This document shows positions 1 to 11,632 of a DNA stretch of 52,228 nt, piece by piece. Source of the DNA: Beverwykella pulmonaria (taxonomy: Eukaryota; Ascomycota; Dothideomycetes; Pleosporales; Melanommataceae); assembly GCA_001599595.1 (NCBI GenBank), contig BCHH01000008.1, forward strand, positions 1-52,228. The letters run 5' to 3'. Under the pieces are notes generated by a model that ran no database searches, was not told the DNA's origin, and saw only the letters and a list, made by a program, of their open reading frames with translations. A program made the translations under genes and the position numbers. Position 1 is the first letter of the stretch. The number at the start of each line of letters is the position of its first letter.

Positions 1-541
1 CCTCTAAGCGAGATGTTCCCATTGGCTGAACTAGCTACTGAAAAGCGGCAGAATTACCCACGGAATGCTTTTGCACCGAGCCTTGCCCTTTGTAGTGTGG
101 AGCCTTCGCTTACCGAAATTCGTCCGATCTTTTTTCATCTTCTCTTTAAATCTTGCCCGACCCAATGGTTCAGTAAAATGACATTATAAATCCTTCCCGA
201 CGTCTCATGTTTCAACTGTTGGCGTCTTATCGCCAAATTAGTGTATTGGTAATGACTACTTCGAGGTATTTCTCGTCTCGTCCGCGTCAATCGTCCGTAA
301 ATCAATGCTAACAAATAGAGAATGTGCAAATTGAACACGACTAGGTATAGGCACAGTTTTAGGTATAGAATATAGCTATGCAAGAGCATCTCATTGCTCT
401 CGTTGCTCTCAATTCGTCCGCGAAATCGTCCGTGAAGGCTTATGGGCAACTATGAGCATTCTAAATGTTTTGATAATGACCCATTCCCGCACATTAGAAT
501 CCGAAGGTACTTTTGAACTCTTATTTCAAAGCCCTCCAAAT
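1..541. other. Intergenic, no gene recognised
   Basis: No convincing coding signal was found on either strand; the 104-codon minus-strand frame at 135-449 is AT-rich, has no family resemblance I recognise and no splice context. The decamer AATTCGTCCG occurs near 116 and again near 411, the second time followed by a related ATCGTCCGTGAAGG, so the stretch may include an old repeat, but no terminal repeats or target duplication could be found. Confidence 0.4.
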
Positions 542-1564
542 ATGAGCAAGATCTTCACCATGTATGGGGCAACCGGGTAACAAGGTGGAGCCCTGATCCA
601 GTACCTCCTCAATGATCCTCGATTTTCGAGGGTATACAAGGTCCGCGGTGTAACACGGAATGGTTCAAAGCCCAGTGCTCGCACACTTGCGGAGCAAGGT
701 GTTGAGATGATAGAGGTATGACCTACAACACAACGTAGCGTTCCAAGTTGAACAAGATTGTTAACTTCCAGCACCAGGCGGATCTCGATGAACCCTCATC
801 CCTCAAGAGTGCGACAGAAGGTTCGCACACTGTGTTTGCTGTCACCAACTGTAAGTCACTTACCCATCTCAGCCACTCTGGCCGCTGACACGTCGTTAGA
901 CTGGGAGAAAGCAAGTGCTGCCGTTGAAGTGGCACAAGGTAAAGCAATCGCCGACGCTGCTGTTGATGCTGGAGCTTCACTCTTGATCTGGTCATCTCTT
1001 CCACGTATAGGTGTTGCACATTTCGACAGTAAAGCCGATGTCGAAGATTACATCCGTACCCTGCCAATCCAAGCTGTTTTCTACATGCCAGGATGGTTCA
1101 TGCAAAATTTCGTCCACATCATGAAGCCAAAGAAAGCAGACGACGGAAGCTACACAATGGGGAAACCTTGGCCAACAGCCACTTTTGCTTCATTTATTCC
1201 ACTAGTTGATATCGAAGATACGGGGAAGTATATTTAGCCTGTCCTTGAGGATCCGGACAAGTACAATCATACAAATCTGACAGCTTCCTCGCGGTTTTAT
1301 ACGCCGAAAGAAATTTGTGACACTTGGACTAGAGTGACGGGCACGAAAGTTGTGTTCGATGAGCAACATGATGGTGTTTCTGAAAGCACAATGTTAAAAG
1401 AACAGAAGGAATTATTAATGGAGGCTAATGTTGCGAGTGAGTCGGATTACTACGGTCCTGGTGGTGGAGAGGGATTGAAGTGGACTTTGTCCCAGATGAT
1501 AGAATCTCCTACTACTTGGGAGAGCTTTGTTGCACGTCATGAGCCATGGTTCGCAGATCTATAG
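542..1564 (+). pseudogene. NmrA-like NAD(P)-binding protein, pseudogene
   Basis: The family are atypical short-chain-dehydrogenase-like proteins that bind NAD(P) and act as redox sensors or regulators. Exon 1 (542-715) encodes MSKIFTMYGATG followed by QGG, the family's Rossmann glycine motif, but the codon between Gly and Gln is TAA (578-580). Introns fit at 716-771 and 851-899; exon 2 gives QADLDEPSSLKSATEGSHTV and exon 3 gives the FDSKADVEDYIR and FYMPGWFMQNF blocks typical of the family. A second in-frame stop (TAG, 1235-1237) separates this from the continuing C-terminal part, which runs to 1564. The segment between SSLP and HFDSKA also looks shorter than usual. TAA could come from CAA and TAG from CAG, as RIP or ordinary decay would produce. 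The family is clear; the loss of function is what the sequence shows. Confidence 0.85.
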
Positions 1565-3004
1565 CTAGTAAACCGTCACTATCGTCCAAGTTTCTCCTAC
1601 CACACAAGCAATTGTTACTGCTCATGCGGAATATTTCAAAGAAATAGACGACATTTCTATCAGTCAATATCATCCCGATTCGTGTAGAATGTGAAATAAA
1701 GAGGAGGAGTTGCACTAGGCCGATTCAGAGCTAGCTATCACGTGAGGGTAAAAGTCTAGTCCGTCAATCGGGTACGGTTACGACCAACGGCACGGGATTT
1801 CCACAGTCTTCAGAGTGAATCCCGAATAACGTCATCTATATCTTGGTCATCTTAATTCCGTGCAAGAATTCGGCGAAAAGAGACTTCAGATAAGTACCTT
1901 GCTGGCACGTGATATCAAGAAGCGTTTCAGGAGATTATGTAGCCTTCGTGTCATCGGGATATTGAGGAAAAAAACGAGTGGAAGCCCAGACTACTCATAT
2001 ACACTCTTGTATCGATCTTGTGGCGAACTGGCCTAGTATCCGAATCGAAGCCATCCATAACTTGGCTACGGCAACCCAGTCTGTGCACTAGCAGCTTTCG
2101 CTCTTTGAACCTCGAGCGCTACCACTTCGGCTTCTTTAGTGTTGATGCCCGCGATAATGGAGATCCTGTTGTCGACGGATTTTGCGAAGCCTTTAATAAT
2201 GTACACTTGCTCTTCTTGCGTTAGGAAGGTACCTTCTCCGGTGTGGTCAGGAACGACGAGGCCCTTGACAACATCGATACTGACGAGCCAGGAACTAAGA
2301 AATTGGATTGCGATATAGTTGACGGAGCTGTCGCAATTGAAAGGGTTACAGGCGCTAGAAGAGGGCAGACATTATATCTTTTTGATAACTTCTCATCAGC
2401 TTCGACATCTTGAACCCCCGAAGAGAGAGGCCAAATCCGATCTACTATGCTCTGCAGGGCGTTGACTTGCATCCCCAGACTTGGTGGAGGGAATGGATGA
2501 AGGCAAGTCCGTATGGGATAGTTGCTATAAAGTTATGGGCAAGTGAGGGATCACAGAGATGTGGACTGAGTTTGAACAAGTGTTTCTGCAACTACTCCAA
2601 CCTTATTCGTTAGTAAAAAGCGCTAAATTGTTCACCAATCACAAATATGTACGGCAAACGTGACACTATCCGGACTCGCGCGGCCTCAAACCGCCTCCAC
2701 CAAATTTTGAACAACTCAACGTCAAATTTCGCTCCACATTTATTGATTCGTAACATACACTTCTGCATTCCGGAGTTGCATATATTCTGGGGAATGTCTA
2801 GGGCATAGAGAACATTCGTCCCACCATTGGACGCATCCGCTTCACGCTAGGTGCCTGAGAACACCAGCTTGACTTATATTCCCTTTGATCACTGATTGTG
2901 TGAATTCTCATTATTGCTTTCCACCTACTACAAAACCCCTTTTTACCTACTGTACGAGATGACTGTGGCACAAGATCGCCGCCGGGACCTCGCAATGTCA
3001 AGAC
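1565..3004. other. Intergenic with possible coding relic
   Basis: Mostly AT-rich and without a recognisable gene. One plus-strand frame at 2018-2410, broken by a TAG at 2222-2224, has protein-like composition (for example GTFSGVVRNDEALDNIDTDE) and might be a decayed exon, but I could not assign a family. The last few hundred bases may contain the degraded N-terminus of the MFS permease pseudogene that follows; I could not trace it. Confidence 0.3.
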
Positions 3005-4392
3005 GTGATCCTAAAGCTTGTCAATGTTCGTTCAATTCAGGCTCGTCGTCGTGTGCTTATTCCCAGGGATCGTGGAGGCCCATTTTATCCAGACTCTCTC
3101 TACATCATTTCACACTTCTACATGCGAAAAGCGATCGCAACGTGCATCTCAATCCTCAACGCGGGAAACATCTTTGCGGGCCCTTTCCAGGGCTGATTAC
3201 CGCTGCAACATTCACACCACCTAACGACAAACAATCGATCCACGACTGGCAGTGGCTGCTCATTGTCGAGTGGATTGTAACTCGTGGCGTCACTATCGTT
3301 GTGGCATTTTAACCAGCGTAGCCAACCGCACGTAGTACGTATTCGTAGTACGTGAATTCTTCGGTCACGTGATACGTACGAACGTAATCGATTTGTGAGT
3401 CGTAGTTTTCGTTTCGTTTGGCATAAATCTTGCACGTACTACGCCTATACGTTTGCGCTTTGGCGGCGGGTTTCGTGCCCATTGGAGGAGGTTGTTTGCC
3501 CGTTGTCATGAGGCTTTTGTACGCGCTAAAGTTGTGTTTTGTGCAGTCACAAATCTCCAATGACTCGTGCGATAGGGGATTATCGGCGATGTAGCAAAAT
3601 GTGAACGCACTTTTGTCAACACCCCTCTATATCTCCCATCAAGCAGGTTCTCTCGTCTTATCCCGGACTCATTTTGTGAGACGCGTTATTACTAAATGTT
3701 GGCGTTTGTGGTCACGTTATATGGACAAGATAAGGTGAGGGACTGAGTTGGTTTAGAAGCTATGGAAATCGACGAGCATATATATCCAGTCATGACTAAT
3801 CGGGACATGTGACTAAGCGTACAGTACACGTGATATCCAAGATCATATGGTGCACGTGATATTCACGTGATATACCGTGATACAAACGTATTACTTCTCA
3901 CTTTGGGGCGAAACGTACGAACGTACTAACAATCTGAGAAGTAGCAGGCACAAAAAGGGCGAGCCGTAGCGTACTACGTACGGTTGGCTACGCTGATTTT
4001 AACTGCCTGACCATCCGCTTGTGACGAAGTAGCTGACCCCAGAACAAGCGACAGCTCGCTTATGATCGGATTCAGAAGGATACAGTGGGCCCGGAGCAGA
4101 TTAAGGATGCGAAGTCTGGCTTCATGCGAGCCCTGTGCGAACCGAGGCTGTATTTGACAGTCTTCATGCAGAACAGACACTTGAGTGCAACAAGCTTCAA
4201 TCAGGTACATAGCCCACCCCCGTGCTGGCAATAGCCGCACAAGAAGAGATAGTGGCTATTCACAGTTCATTCCCACAGTCATTGGATCTCTAGGTTTTAA
4301 CGACATCATCACAATTGGTCTCACCTGCCCACTCTCAATGTTGTTGCCCGTTACGTATCCTGCTTCCTCTTCGTGTCAGGTCAAATTCTCCT
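3005..4392 (+). pseudogene. MFS permease (allantoate/nicotinate type), pseudogene
   Basis: Membrane transporter remnant of the fungal anion:cation symporter branch of the major facilitator superfamily. Recognisable blocks appear in shifting frames: FPGIVEA (about 3070), then FYPDSLYIISHFYMRKAIAT (3085 on), then GLITAATF and DWQWLLIVEWIVT (about 3190-3290), and after the inserted MITE LPDHPL, LTPEQ, RIQKDTVGPEQ, EPRLYLTVFMQN and, after a likely intron, FIPTVIGSLGFN and VARYVSCFLFVSGQ. At least three frameshifts and in-frame stops (after VVAF, after LVTK, a probable TGG-to-TAG change) are visible. The reading picks up exactly on the far side of the 3314-3995 element, showing that this was one gene. 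No clear N-terminus or C-terminus remains. Substrate cannot be inferred. Confidence 0.75.
3314..3995. mobile_element. hAT-type MITE, 682 bp, perfect 8-bp target duplication
   Basis: The ends are inverted copies beginning CAGCGTAGCCAACCG and continuing with one mismatch through ACGTAGTACG (about 26 bp). Immediately outside lies ATTTTAAC on both sides (3306-3313 and 3996-4003), an 8-bp duplication as made by hAT transposases. The interior has no long ORF but several copies of CACGTGATAT near 3829-3880 and many CGTACGT-like motifs, possible subterminal binding repeats. It sits inside the MFS pseudogene. The terminal CAGCG is shared with the full-length hAT element at 29339-32409, so that element or a relative may have mobilised it. 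Confidence 0.9.
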
Positions 4393-4455
4393 CACCCTTC
4401 ATCCTACACCCAATGCCACACTAACACCCCTACGGGTGTTTACACCCTCAATTTG

Positions 4456-4714
4456 TCATCTTAGGCTGGGTTTCCGCGACGATCGGTCAAACCCGGAAAA
4501 GTAAGCCGTCTCCTTGTCCATCACCAATGTCTTCTGCATGGCATCGTTCATCAACCCACCTGGTCCTTTCACCAGAAGCGAAGGGTCGAAGTATGCCATT
4601 GCGATGAGCAGTAGTGCGTGTTTTCCTCTTGCGACGAATGCGAGTGTATGGGTGTTGAGGGCTTGGTTGACGGTGCAAAATAAGAGTTCGAGGAAAGAGG
4701 CAGGGAGAGAGGGA
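4456..4714 (-). pseudogene. Unassigned gene fragment
   Basis: The minus strand has a stop-free frame ending at TGA (4456-4458) with strongly protein-like composition: segments such as FCTVNQALNTHTLAFVARGK, HALLLIAMAYFDPSLLVKG and DAMQKTLVMDKETAYFSG. No start codon or upstream exon could be found: the sequence above about 4714 is pyrimidine-rich on this strand but lacks a clear acceptor. I do not recognise the family. It abuts the end of the MFS pseudogene, so it may be a C-terminal piece left by a rearrangement. Confidence 0.35.
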
Positions 4715-5091
4715 AGATGTGGTGTTTATTGTGCGTATCAAGAGGCCACTATGTATTTACGATGGAGATTGGGAACGAAAGTTCAGTTACCAACTGCCCT
4801 TAAAAATTATTAGATGAGCTCTAATCATTTGGCCGATAGTTAAACTCAGTTCTTTCGTACGCTAGATCGATGACTTTGTCATTAACACTGTTTCTTACAA
4901 ATTACTTCATGCTTCCTTTGGACACGCCGGTCTCTATTTTTCTAGTTGACTGTGCCTTCAAACAACTGTTCGTTGATTCGATATGCTATACACGTATTCT
5001 CTACCCCGCACTCAGCATGGATATGAATTCACCGCCTCTACATGTCTTTTGCGCATTTTGTTTCTCGCCATCACTGTGAAGAGCTTCGAAC
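4715..5091. other. Intergenic, upstream of the tannase pseudogene
   Basis: No coding signal was recognised. It would hold the promoter of the plus-strand tannase-like gene, and no specific binding site could be picked out. Confidence 0.3.
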
Positions 5092-6751
5092 ATGGCGTCC
5101 AGAACGAATTTCACCGCCTTTCTCGTACATCTAGTTGTCGCAAACATAACTTCCTTTAAGGAAACATGCCTGAACTTCGATCCTACCCCGCACCTGTTAA
5201 ACACGAGTCTCCGTCTCCGGGAATATATAACCGTCAACACCACCATCCAGCTTCCGGGTATAGACACTTCTTGCAATCGCTCCAGTCAGCAGATTGCTGT
5301 CACATCGTGTCGCATTGCTCTCACTATTCCAACCAGCAACCGCTCTTCAATCGTATATGAACATTTCTTTCCGGACAAGAATGCGTGGACCGGTCGCCTA
5401 CTCGGAACTGGTAACGGCGGTATAGATGGATGTATCAAGTACGAAGACATCGCTTACGGCCTTGAGCATGGATTTGCCGTGACTGGCACCAATAACGGCC
5501 ACAATGGGACTAGCGGCAAAGACTTTCTGAACAACCCCGATGTCATCGATGATTTCTCGTGGAGAGCATTACACACCGCGGCTGAGGCAGGGAAGACTTG
5601 GACGAACACCTTCTATGAGAGATCGCAGAATGAAAGGCTCAAGGCCTATTACATAGGCTGTTCTGGTGGCGGTCGGCAGGGCATTCAGGCAGCGAATATG
5701 TTCCCCCACGACTACGACGGTATTCTCGTTGGAGCTCCGGCACTGCACTTCAACTACATGTCCGTATGGCGAGCTAGCTTTTACACCTACACTGGTGCGG
5801 CCAATAGCTCGGGTTTTATCAAAGCCGAGACATGGCAGGGGCTGATCCACAATGAAGTCTTGAACCAATGCGATAAGCTCGATGGTGTACATGATGGTTT
5901 GCTGGAAGATCCTGCCCTTTGCGCCGGCGTGTTCCGACCGGAAGCATTGCTCTGCGGAGATAGCAATACAACGGGCTGCTTGACGACGCATTAGGTTGAG
6001 GTGGTCCGCAAAGTCTTCAGTCCTCTCTATGGAGTCAATGGCGAATTGATATATCCTCCACTAGCCCCCGGTGCAGAAGTTCAGGCTACAAAGCGCTTGC
6101 TCTCTGGTGAACCCTTTCCATATTCCGTTGACTGGTTCCGAGACGCCGTTTATTCGGACCCTGCTTGGAATCCAGCTTCTTGGACTATTCGAGATGCATA
6201 CATGGCTGAAAACAAGAACCCAGGCAATGCGCAAACATGGCCTTCCGACCTTTCTCCGTTTCGAGACAGCGGAGGCAAGCTGCTCGTTTGTCACGGTGGA
6301 GCGGATCAACAAATCACAAATCTCAATACTGAGCGATGGTACGATTACCTATCTCGAGGAATGAGTGCGAGAAGTGATGCTTTAGATAAGTTCATACGTT
6401 TCTTCAGAGTGAGTGGTATGGGCCATTGCAGCGGAGGGAATGGCGCATGGCAGATTGGCCAGAGTGGTGCTGAAGCAAAAAGCACACCGTATGATCTCAG
6501 AATAATATCTTAGCTGCTCTGATCGACTGGGTCGAGAATGGTAATGTACCAGATACAATTTCTGGGGTGAGGTTCGTCGATAATGACGCCAACAAGGGAG
6601 TGGAGTTGAGGAGACGGCATTGCAGGTCGGTACTTCCTTTTGCGGCTAATAGGCCTTTGGGATGATCTGGTCTGACAAATACAGATACCCGATGCGAAGC
6701 ACGTTTATTGGCGGAGATGCGACATTAGCTTCCAGCTGGATTTGTGAGTAA
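5092..6751 (+). pseudogene. Tannase/feruloyl esterase, pseudogene
   Basis: Secreted esterase family (PF07519) that cleaves gallate or ferulate esters of plant cell walls. The ATG at 5092 begins a short hydrophobic leader and the mature-type start SFKETCLNFDP. Catalytic features are all visible: Cys190-Ser191 in GCSGGGRQG, Asp in HGGADQQI (about 6292) and His-Cys in GMGHCSGG (about 6420), the family's triad with its neighbouring disulfide. However, TAG at 5992-5994 interrupts the frame between CLTTH and VEVVRKVFSPLYG, where relatives have a Gln, and near 6500 a one-base loss shifts the frame between STPYD and NNILAALIDWVENG. A terminal intron fits at 6626-6684, ending in the conserved GGDATLASSW and a stop at 6749-6751. 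Most of the sequence is well preserved, so inactivation looks recent. Readthrough or a sequencing error cannot be excluded. Confidence 0.85.
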
Positions 6752-7285
6752 AAGCCGACCTTCCATGCCGGTTGGAGTGTATTGAACGAACCGACAAATG
6801 AACTGAGAGACCTAAGTGCTGTCGTCTCAGTCTTCGTCTTCTTGAAATTCAACCGCTAGAGAACACTACAAAAGGACATGAACAAGATTCACATTTCCTT
6901 GGTCTAGCATAAGACATGATTTGCTATAGCTATATCTCGGAGTTTCTAAATCCCTCTTGAAATCGAGCCAGCAAAGATAGTCTGTTCCACCAAACAGAAA
7001 CGTTCTTTCTGAATATTCATCCGATATTCATGGCTAGTCTCTCCACTATCATTGGCTATGGAGTAGCTCATTTAATTAGTCCTGGTATTATATTCGCTTC
7101 CCAAATTGTCCAAGAACTCCATTTGTCTTACTTACAATTTATCCTTACCTGAATCGGGGGAAGAAGCCGGTGTACCGGAAGCGAGATTTGGACTATTACT
7201 CGACGCCATAAAACAAAAGAGTACATAACAGATCCTAATTTTCTGTTCCTAGAATCGGTAGTTTCGAACGTTCAGTTGAACTAAG
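6752..7285. other. Intergenic, probable AA9 promoter region
   Basis: No ORF with coding character on either strand. It lies between the tannase pseudogene and the AA9 gene and should contain the AA9 promoter; no regulator site is identified with confidence. Confidence 0.35.
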
Positions 7286-8283
7286 ATGAAGCCTTTATCA
7301 ACTTTGTTCACATATGTGCCTTTGGTAGCTGCACATGGCTTCGTTCAGAACGCTACGATAGGAGGAAAGGAATATGATGTATGAACACCTCAGGTTCTCC
7401 AGAGGCAGACGCTAATAATGTTCAAAATCCAGTTCTATCACGTATTCCCTTCACGCTTTGAACACGCTCATGTAATTGACAAGTATTCTAGCCATACCAA
7501 GACCCTTATATGGATCCCCATGTAAGTGACTAATTACCCTGGGCTGGAATCCACACTCAGTATACTCACGCACTCAACTAGCCACAACGTATATCCCGCG
7601 AAATTCAAGGCAACGGCCCCGTCGAAAATGTCACTCTAATCGATCTCGAATGTGGCGGCTACACAGCCGGCGGCTTCAACGGGTCTAAGCCTGCCCCATT
7701 ACACGCGCCCGCTGTCGCTGGATCTACAGTGAACTTGCGCTGGACCTTGTGGCCTGAAAGTCATCAAGGGCCGGTTATCACATACATGGCGAGGTGTCCT
7801 CAAACTGGTGTTCTGCCCTTGAATCATATATTTTGAAACGCAAAGAGATACTGATACGAAGCAGGCTGTCAGGACTACCAAACGAATGGCGAAGCAGTAT
7901 GGTTCAAGATCGCACAAGACGGGCTCCATAGCACGGATCCGGACTGGCTCAAAAACGTTTGGGCTGATACATCCCTCATGCTATATCCGAACAGCGGGTA
8001 TTCTTACACAATACCTTCTTGCTTGAAGTCAGGGTACTACCTGGTACGCCATGAGATTATTGCCCTGCATAGTGCGTGGGCGGAGGGTGGAGCACAATTC
8101 TACCCAAGTTGTCACCAGTTGAGGATCAGTGGGATGGGAATCACGGTGCCAGAGGAAGGCTTAGTGAGCTTTCCGGGTGCCTATAAAAGGGATGACCCCG
8201 GAGTTTTCTATAGTCAGTACAACCAGCTGCCGTACACGATTCCCGGGCCGAAGGTGTTTGAATGTCAGAAGAATAACAGGTAG
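7286..8283 (+). CDS. AA9 lytic polysaccharide monooxygenase
   Basis: Secreted copper enzyme that oxidatively cleaves cellulose (formerly GH61). Four exons: 7286-7378, 7492-7521, 7582-7807 and 7865-8283, giving 255 aa with all phases consistent. The signal peptide [16 protein letters not shown] is followed directly by His17, which becomes the N-terminal copper-binding His after cleavage. The second brace histidine is His102 in WPESHQGPV; the [10 protein letters not shown] block and the Tyr of GAQFYPSC complete the expected active site. Length equals a single-domain AA9 without a cellulose-binding module. The first intron (113 bp) was placed so that exon 2 begins PYQDPYMDP, which restores the family pattern; a shorter intron would bring in a stop. 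It runs convergently towards the SRPBCC gene, 218 bp away. The gene carries no RIP-type damage and is probably functional. Confidence 0.93.
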
Positions 8284-8501
8284 TGAGGAATACATTCAGT
8301 AATTTCATAAACCATGAACATCAATCCTTAACAAAGGCTTAGGAAGTGCGCAAGTTTAAGCTGCAAATGCTAATGCTTCATCATATCTTGGAGCTATTGC
8401 AAAGGACAAGTACCCATTCAAGACATTATTCAATGAAGCCTGAAATGACCGGATATATCGTCAAAAGAAAATATTGTTTTCCAGAGAACTTCCAACTGCA
8501 G

Positions 8502-9064
8502 CTAGCCTCCCAGTTTTTCGACTTGTGCTTTCAGATCTTCATTGAATTGTTCAAACTTCTCCAGAGTCTGTTTCGTCAAACTCCAACCTGGACGAAGAAG
8601 GAATGAAAGAAACCCCCCAAAATCCTCTTTCTGCACGAGTGTCGTGCTCCCCTGGGTCTCCTGGCTCGGCATGAAGTAAAACTGATGGGTTCCATTAAAT
8701 AGGAGAGGAATAGCTCCGTACCATTTGAATGCACTCGGCGAGTTTTCCTAGCGAATCTTAGCCCACAGGTATCTTCGATACAATCTTGTTCAAGAACGTC
8801 TACCTTCACCACTGGCTGGAAGCTGGTTCCTTTCATATCTACCTTCATTTTATCTCCCGGCTGCAAGTCTAAGGGCTGCTTCCTGGACTTGGGTATTGTG
8901 AAATAAAAGTTCTGATGCCATTCCTTGTAGCGCAGAAAGTCCAAGAACTATCACCCTTAAGCCTTGGATGTGTGTTGGTAAAGAATAAAACGTACGATAG
9001 ATCTTACTGTCTCTGGTGAGCTCTCAATCTCAATCTGAGTGTACACGCTTGAAGATTGGCCCAT
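8502..9064 (-). CDS. SRPBCC-fold (START/Bet v1-like) protein
   Basis: Small protein of the SRPBCC ligand-binding fold, related to fungal proteins annotated as polyketide cyclase/dehydrase-like; substrate unknown. Three exons: 9064-8996, 8947-8804 and 8747-8502, total 152 aa, with introns GTACGT...TAG and GTAGAC...TAG. The protein begins MGQSSSVYTQIEIESSPETV and contains FLDFLRYKEWHQ, LQPGDKMKVDMKG, ENSPSAFKWYGAIP, FNGTHQFYF and FGGFLSFLLRPGWSL in the order usual for the family, with a charged C-terminal helix. Unspliced reading of this region gives a false 122-codon frame; splicing restores the family motifs, which supports the model. It is convergent with the AA9 gene. No damage is visible. 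A biosynthetic role is not supported by neighbours, as no synthase gene is nearby. Confidence 0.85.
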
Positions 9065-11632
9065 ATTCTGGATCTTGTGACGTGAAACCTTGGAAATGGT
9101 TGCAAATTCAGTGGCCTCAAAATATTAAACGCAATTCTCGAATATGCTTCCGAGCCTGATTGTTGTTAAGATCCTAAATCTTGATAATTAGCGCTAAAAG
9201 CAATGAGAGCTGATGCTGCTGAGACAAGAATCGACTACAGTATCTATTTTTCAGATTGCCACAAGTCTATCCTGCAACATTTCGCTACGGACTTACAAAA
9301 TTGCAACTTATTCCCCACTCTCGCGCAATCGAGTATATTGAGGGAAAAGATTGCGTGGACTATTTTAAGCTGCTACCATTGCACATGACCTCGGTATCGA
9401 AGCCAATGACTCGTTGGAGAGCTGTAGCCACTAAACCAAAGCCTGGACACCACGAACGCCAATTAAGCGAGATATTACCAAGCATTGATGCAACGACAGA
9501 AATCATAACGGAGCCGACACCTGGAACCTACACATGACGTCCGCCGCACGCGCAGACCTATGTGCCGCCACTGCCGTCGCATCTGATCGTTCGTCATACA
9601 ACATGTCGGAACAAAATGTGAACGCACTTTATCCCTGCGTTGATTGACATATATACCCTCCAACATAACATATACATGTTGGGCGGGATTTACTCAAAAC
9701 TCTTGTGAACTGCCATACGATAAGTTCTGGGTTCTATTACTTCCACGGTTGGTTTAAACACAAGTAACCACCGTCGTAAAGCTCACACCTAGCCGTGCGT
9801 GCTGAATAGTAGGGAATCAAAAAATGTTGACAGTAGGCGATGATTGCTGTATATCACAGGTAAGAAAATGCCCCCAGTGGATAGCAGTGTTGTCCTTTTC
9901 GAGTTGCCCACTCTGAAGTGAAGCCAGTGCTTTGACAAGGGTAAGGAGTACAGATTGCCGAGAGCAATCTATGGGTTATTGATGGCAAGTAAGTACTCCT
10001 TTTACTTGTACAGTAAACTCGAGATTGATGTGATAAAGTAGATGACTATTGGATTTGGAAAATGCAACACTGATAAAAAGCCTTAGGGTGACTTTCGTTA
10101 TCAACCTTCTCCGTCATCGCCAGTGAAAATGATAGAGACCGAAATATAAAAATTCCGAATTCAATAACAGCCAAGCATCGTCCTGATATGGCGGTGAGGT
10201 TTTTAATTATAGTTTGCTCGCTCATGTATCATCCAACGAGATAAGTTTAGATAAAGCCTATTACAGTCATGATTTGTGTTTCTAAGTGTGTATATTATAT
10301 CATTTTTCAAATGATTTGTAGTTGCCTCCTTAGAGGTGGGTTGAATCATTCCATTATCTTATAAGATCCACGAAATCGTTAAACTTTCATACCTTTGAGC
10401 CAACGCTTCAGTTTTGAAGGAGGCCTCTAAGAGTAGTAACTGTCCAGCTTTGTAGAAAGACGATCTAGTGCATTTCAAAGATCTCATTTTCTTAGTTTTT
10501 AATAACCTACTACTGAAAAGTTATATTTTTGATTCACGCTGTATAGTACTATTGCTCCATGGGGTAAACACAATAGGAAACTTCACAGCTTTTCCTTGAA
10601 ATGGTCTACCAAGGCTTCAAAGCTTCAGCTTCAGTAGAAGTACTATTGCAACTTTTTGGTGGGCTGCGCCTCATTCAAAGCTGTTGGAGACGAGGCTTCT
10701 ACTCGGGACCTGAACTAGCTCTGTGAAAGAAAATGTACAGTTGGATAGAGACGTAAGAATCGTGGGGCATATGCACTCTTGTGAGTCTATTCGTATTCTT
10801 CTCTACAGCTTTCCCACTTACACTCAAGGTCTACTAAATTTATGCCCACACTTGTTGTAATCATCTCAGCATTTCTTTCGCCTTAAAATAGTTACTGCGT
10901 AATTCCTTATTTTACTGCCTACCTCTATACCGAAAACCAAGATCAACCATCACCTTGGTGGAAATATATCACAGGTGCGCTGGACACCTTGAAAATCGAC
11001 ACTCCCGCTAACGCACGAGAACAGTATAAGGCATAATTCCTTGTGGACAACAAGTACAAATGGCTTGCGAAATCGATTGATAGCACGGCGAGTCGGCAAG
11101 TCAGCGAGTTGGCAAGGTGGTTGGAATACAGATGAATATACGATCATGACATTTAACGTCTGGTACGGCAGAATCAGGGTCAGCAACTCCTTCCCTCCCG
11201 GCCAGATTGTCTGGAATCGAGTAATTCACACAAGCAGCCTCCATACAGCTTCTCCTAGTCACTGCTCAATAGTGGTCAGGGCTTGGCTTCTAAGGCTGCA
11301 GGTATGTCTCAAACGACTGGAAAGCGTGGGGATATGGAGCTGTGCAATAAGAGCTGTGTGATTAGAGTACTGAGCCCATAGATTGTGCCTCGTGGACTGT
11401 TTCATGCTTGCGCATTTACTTGGTAGGGAAATCAATCATACGCGTGAGGAATTGAGACTTGGGTTGCATTATGTAGAGTGTTTGTATTAAGTGAAAGATG
11501 TAGTACGGTGGGCCCTCGCTGAGGAAGCTCTTATCCATATGCTCTGCACACTTCTTGAATAACCATATTCCGTGACATGTCTCAACAGGCGAACATCACA
11601 TCATTTCCATTCCGCCCAAAAGTTGCACAGCA
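9065..11632. other. Long AT-rich intergenic region
   Basis: About 2.6 kb in which every frame is short and none resembles a known protein. Base composition is AT-rich, especially 9840-10900, which suits old RIP-degraded sequence. The 18-mer CAAAATGTGAACGCACTT at 9612-9629 also occurs inside the MITE at 3595-3612, so a related repeat fragment may lie near 9540-9660. No inverted ends or target duplication could be identified. Confidence 0.45.

Noticed and set aside
7492..7521. Alternative short intron for AA9 exon 2 starting at 7434
   Set aside because: It would put the PYQDPYMDP block out of frame or bring in a TAG; the longer intron gives the family pattern.
8576..8944. 122-codon unspliced minus-strand ORF
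   Set aside because: It reads through an intron of the SRPBCC gene; splicing at 8803-8748 restores the family sequence in a different frame.
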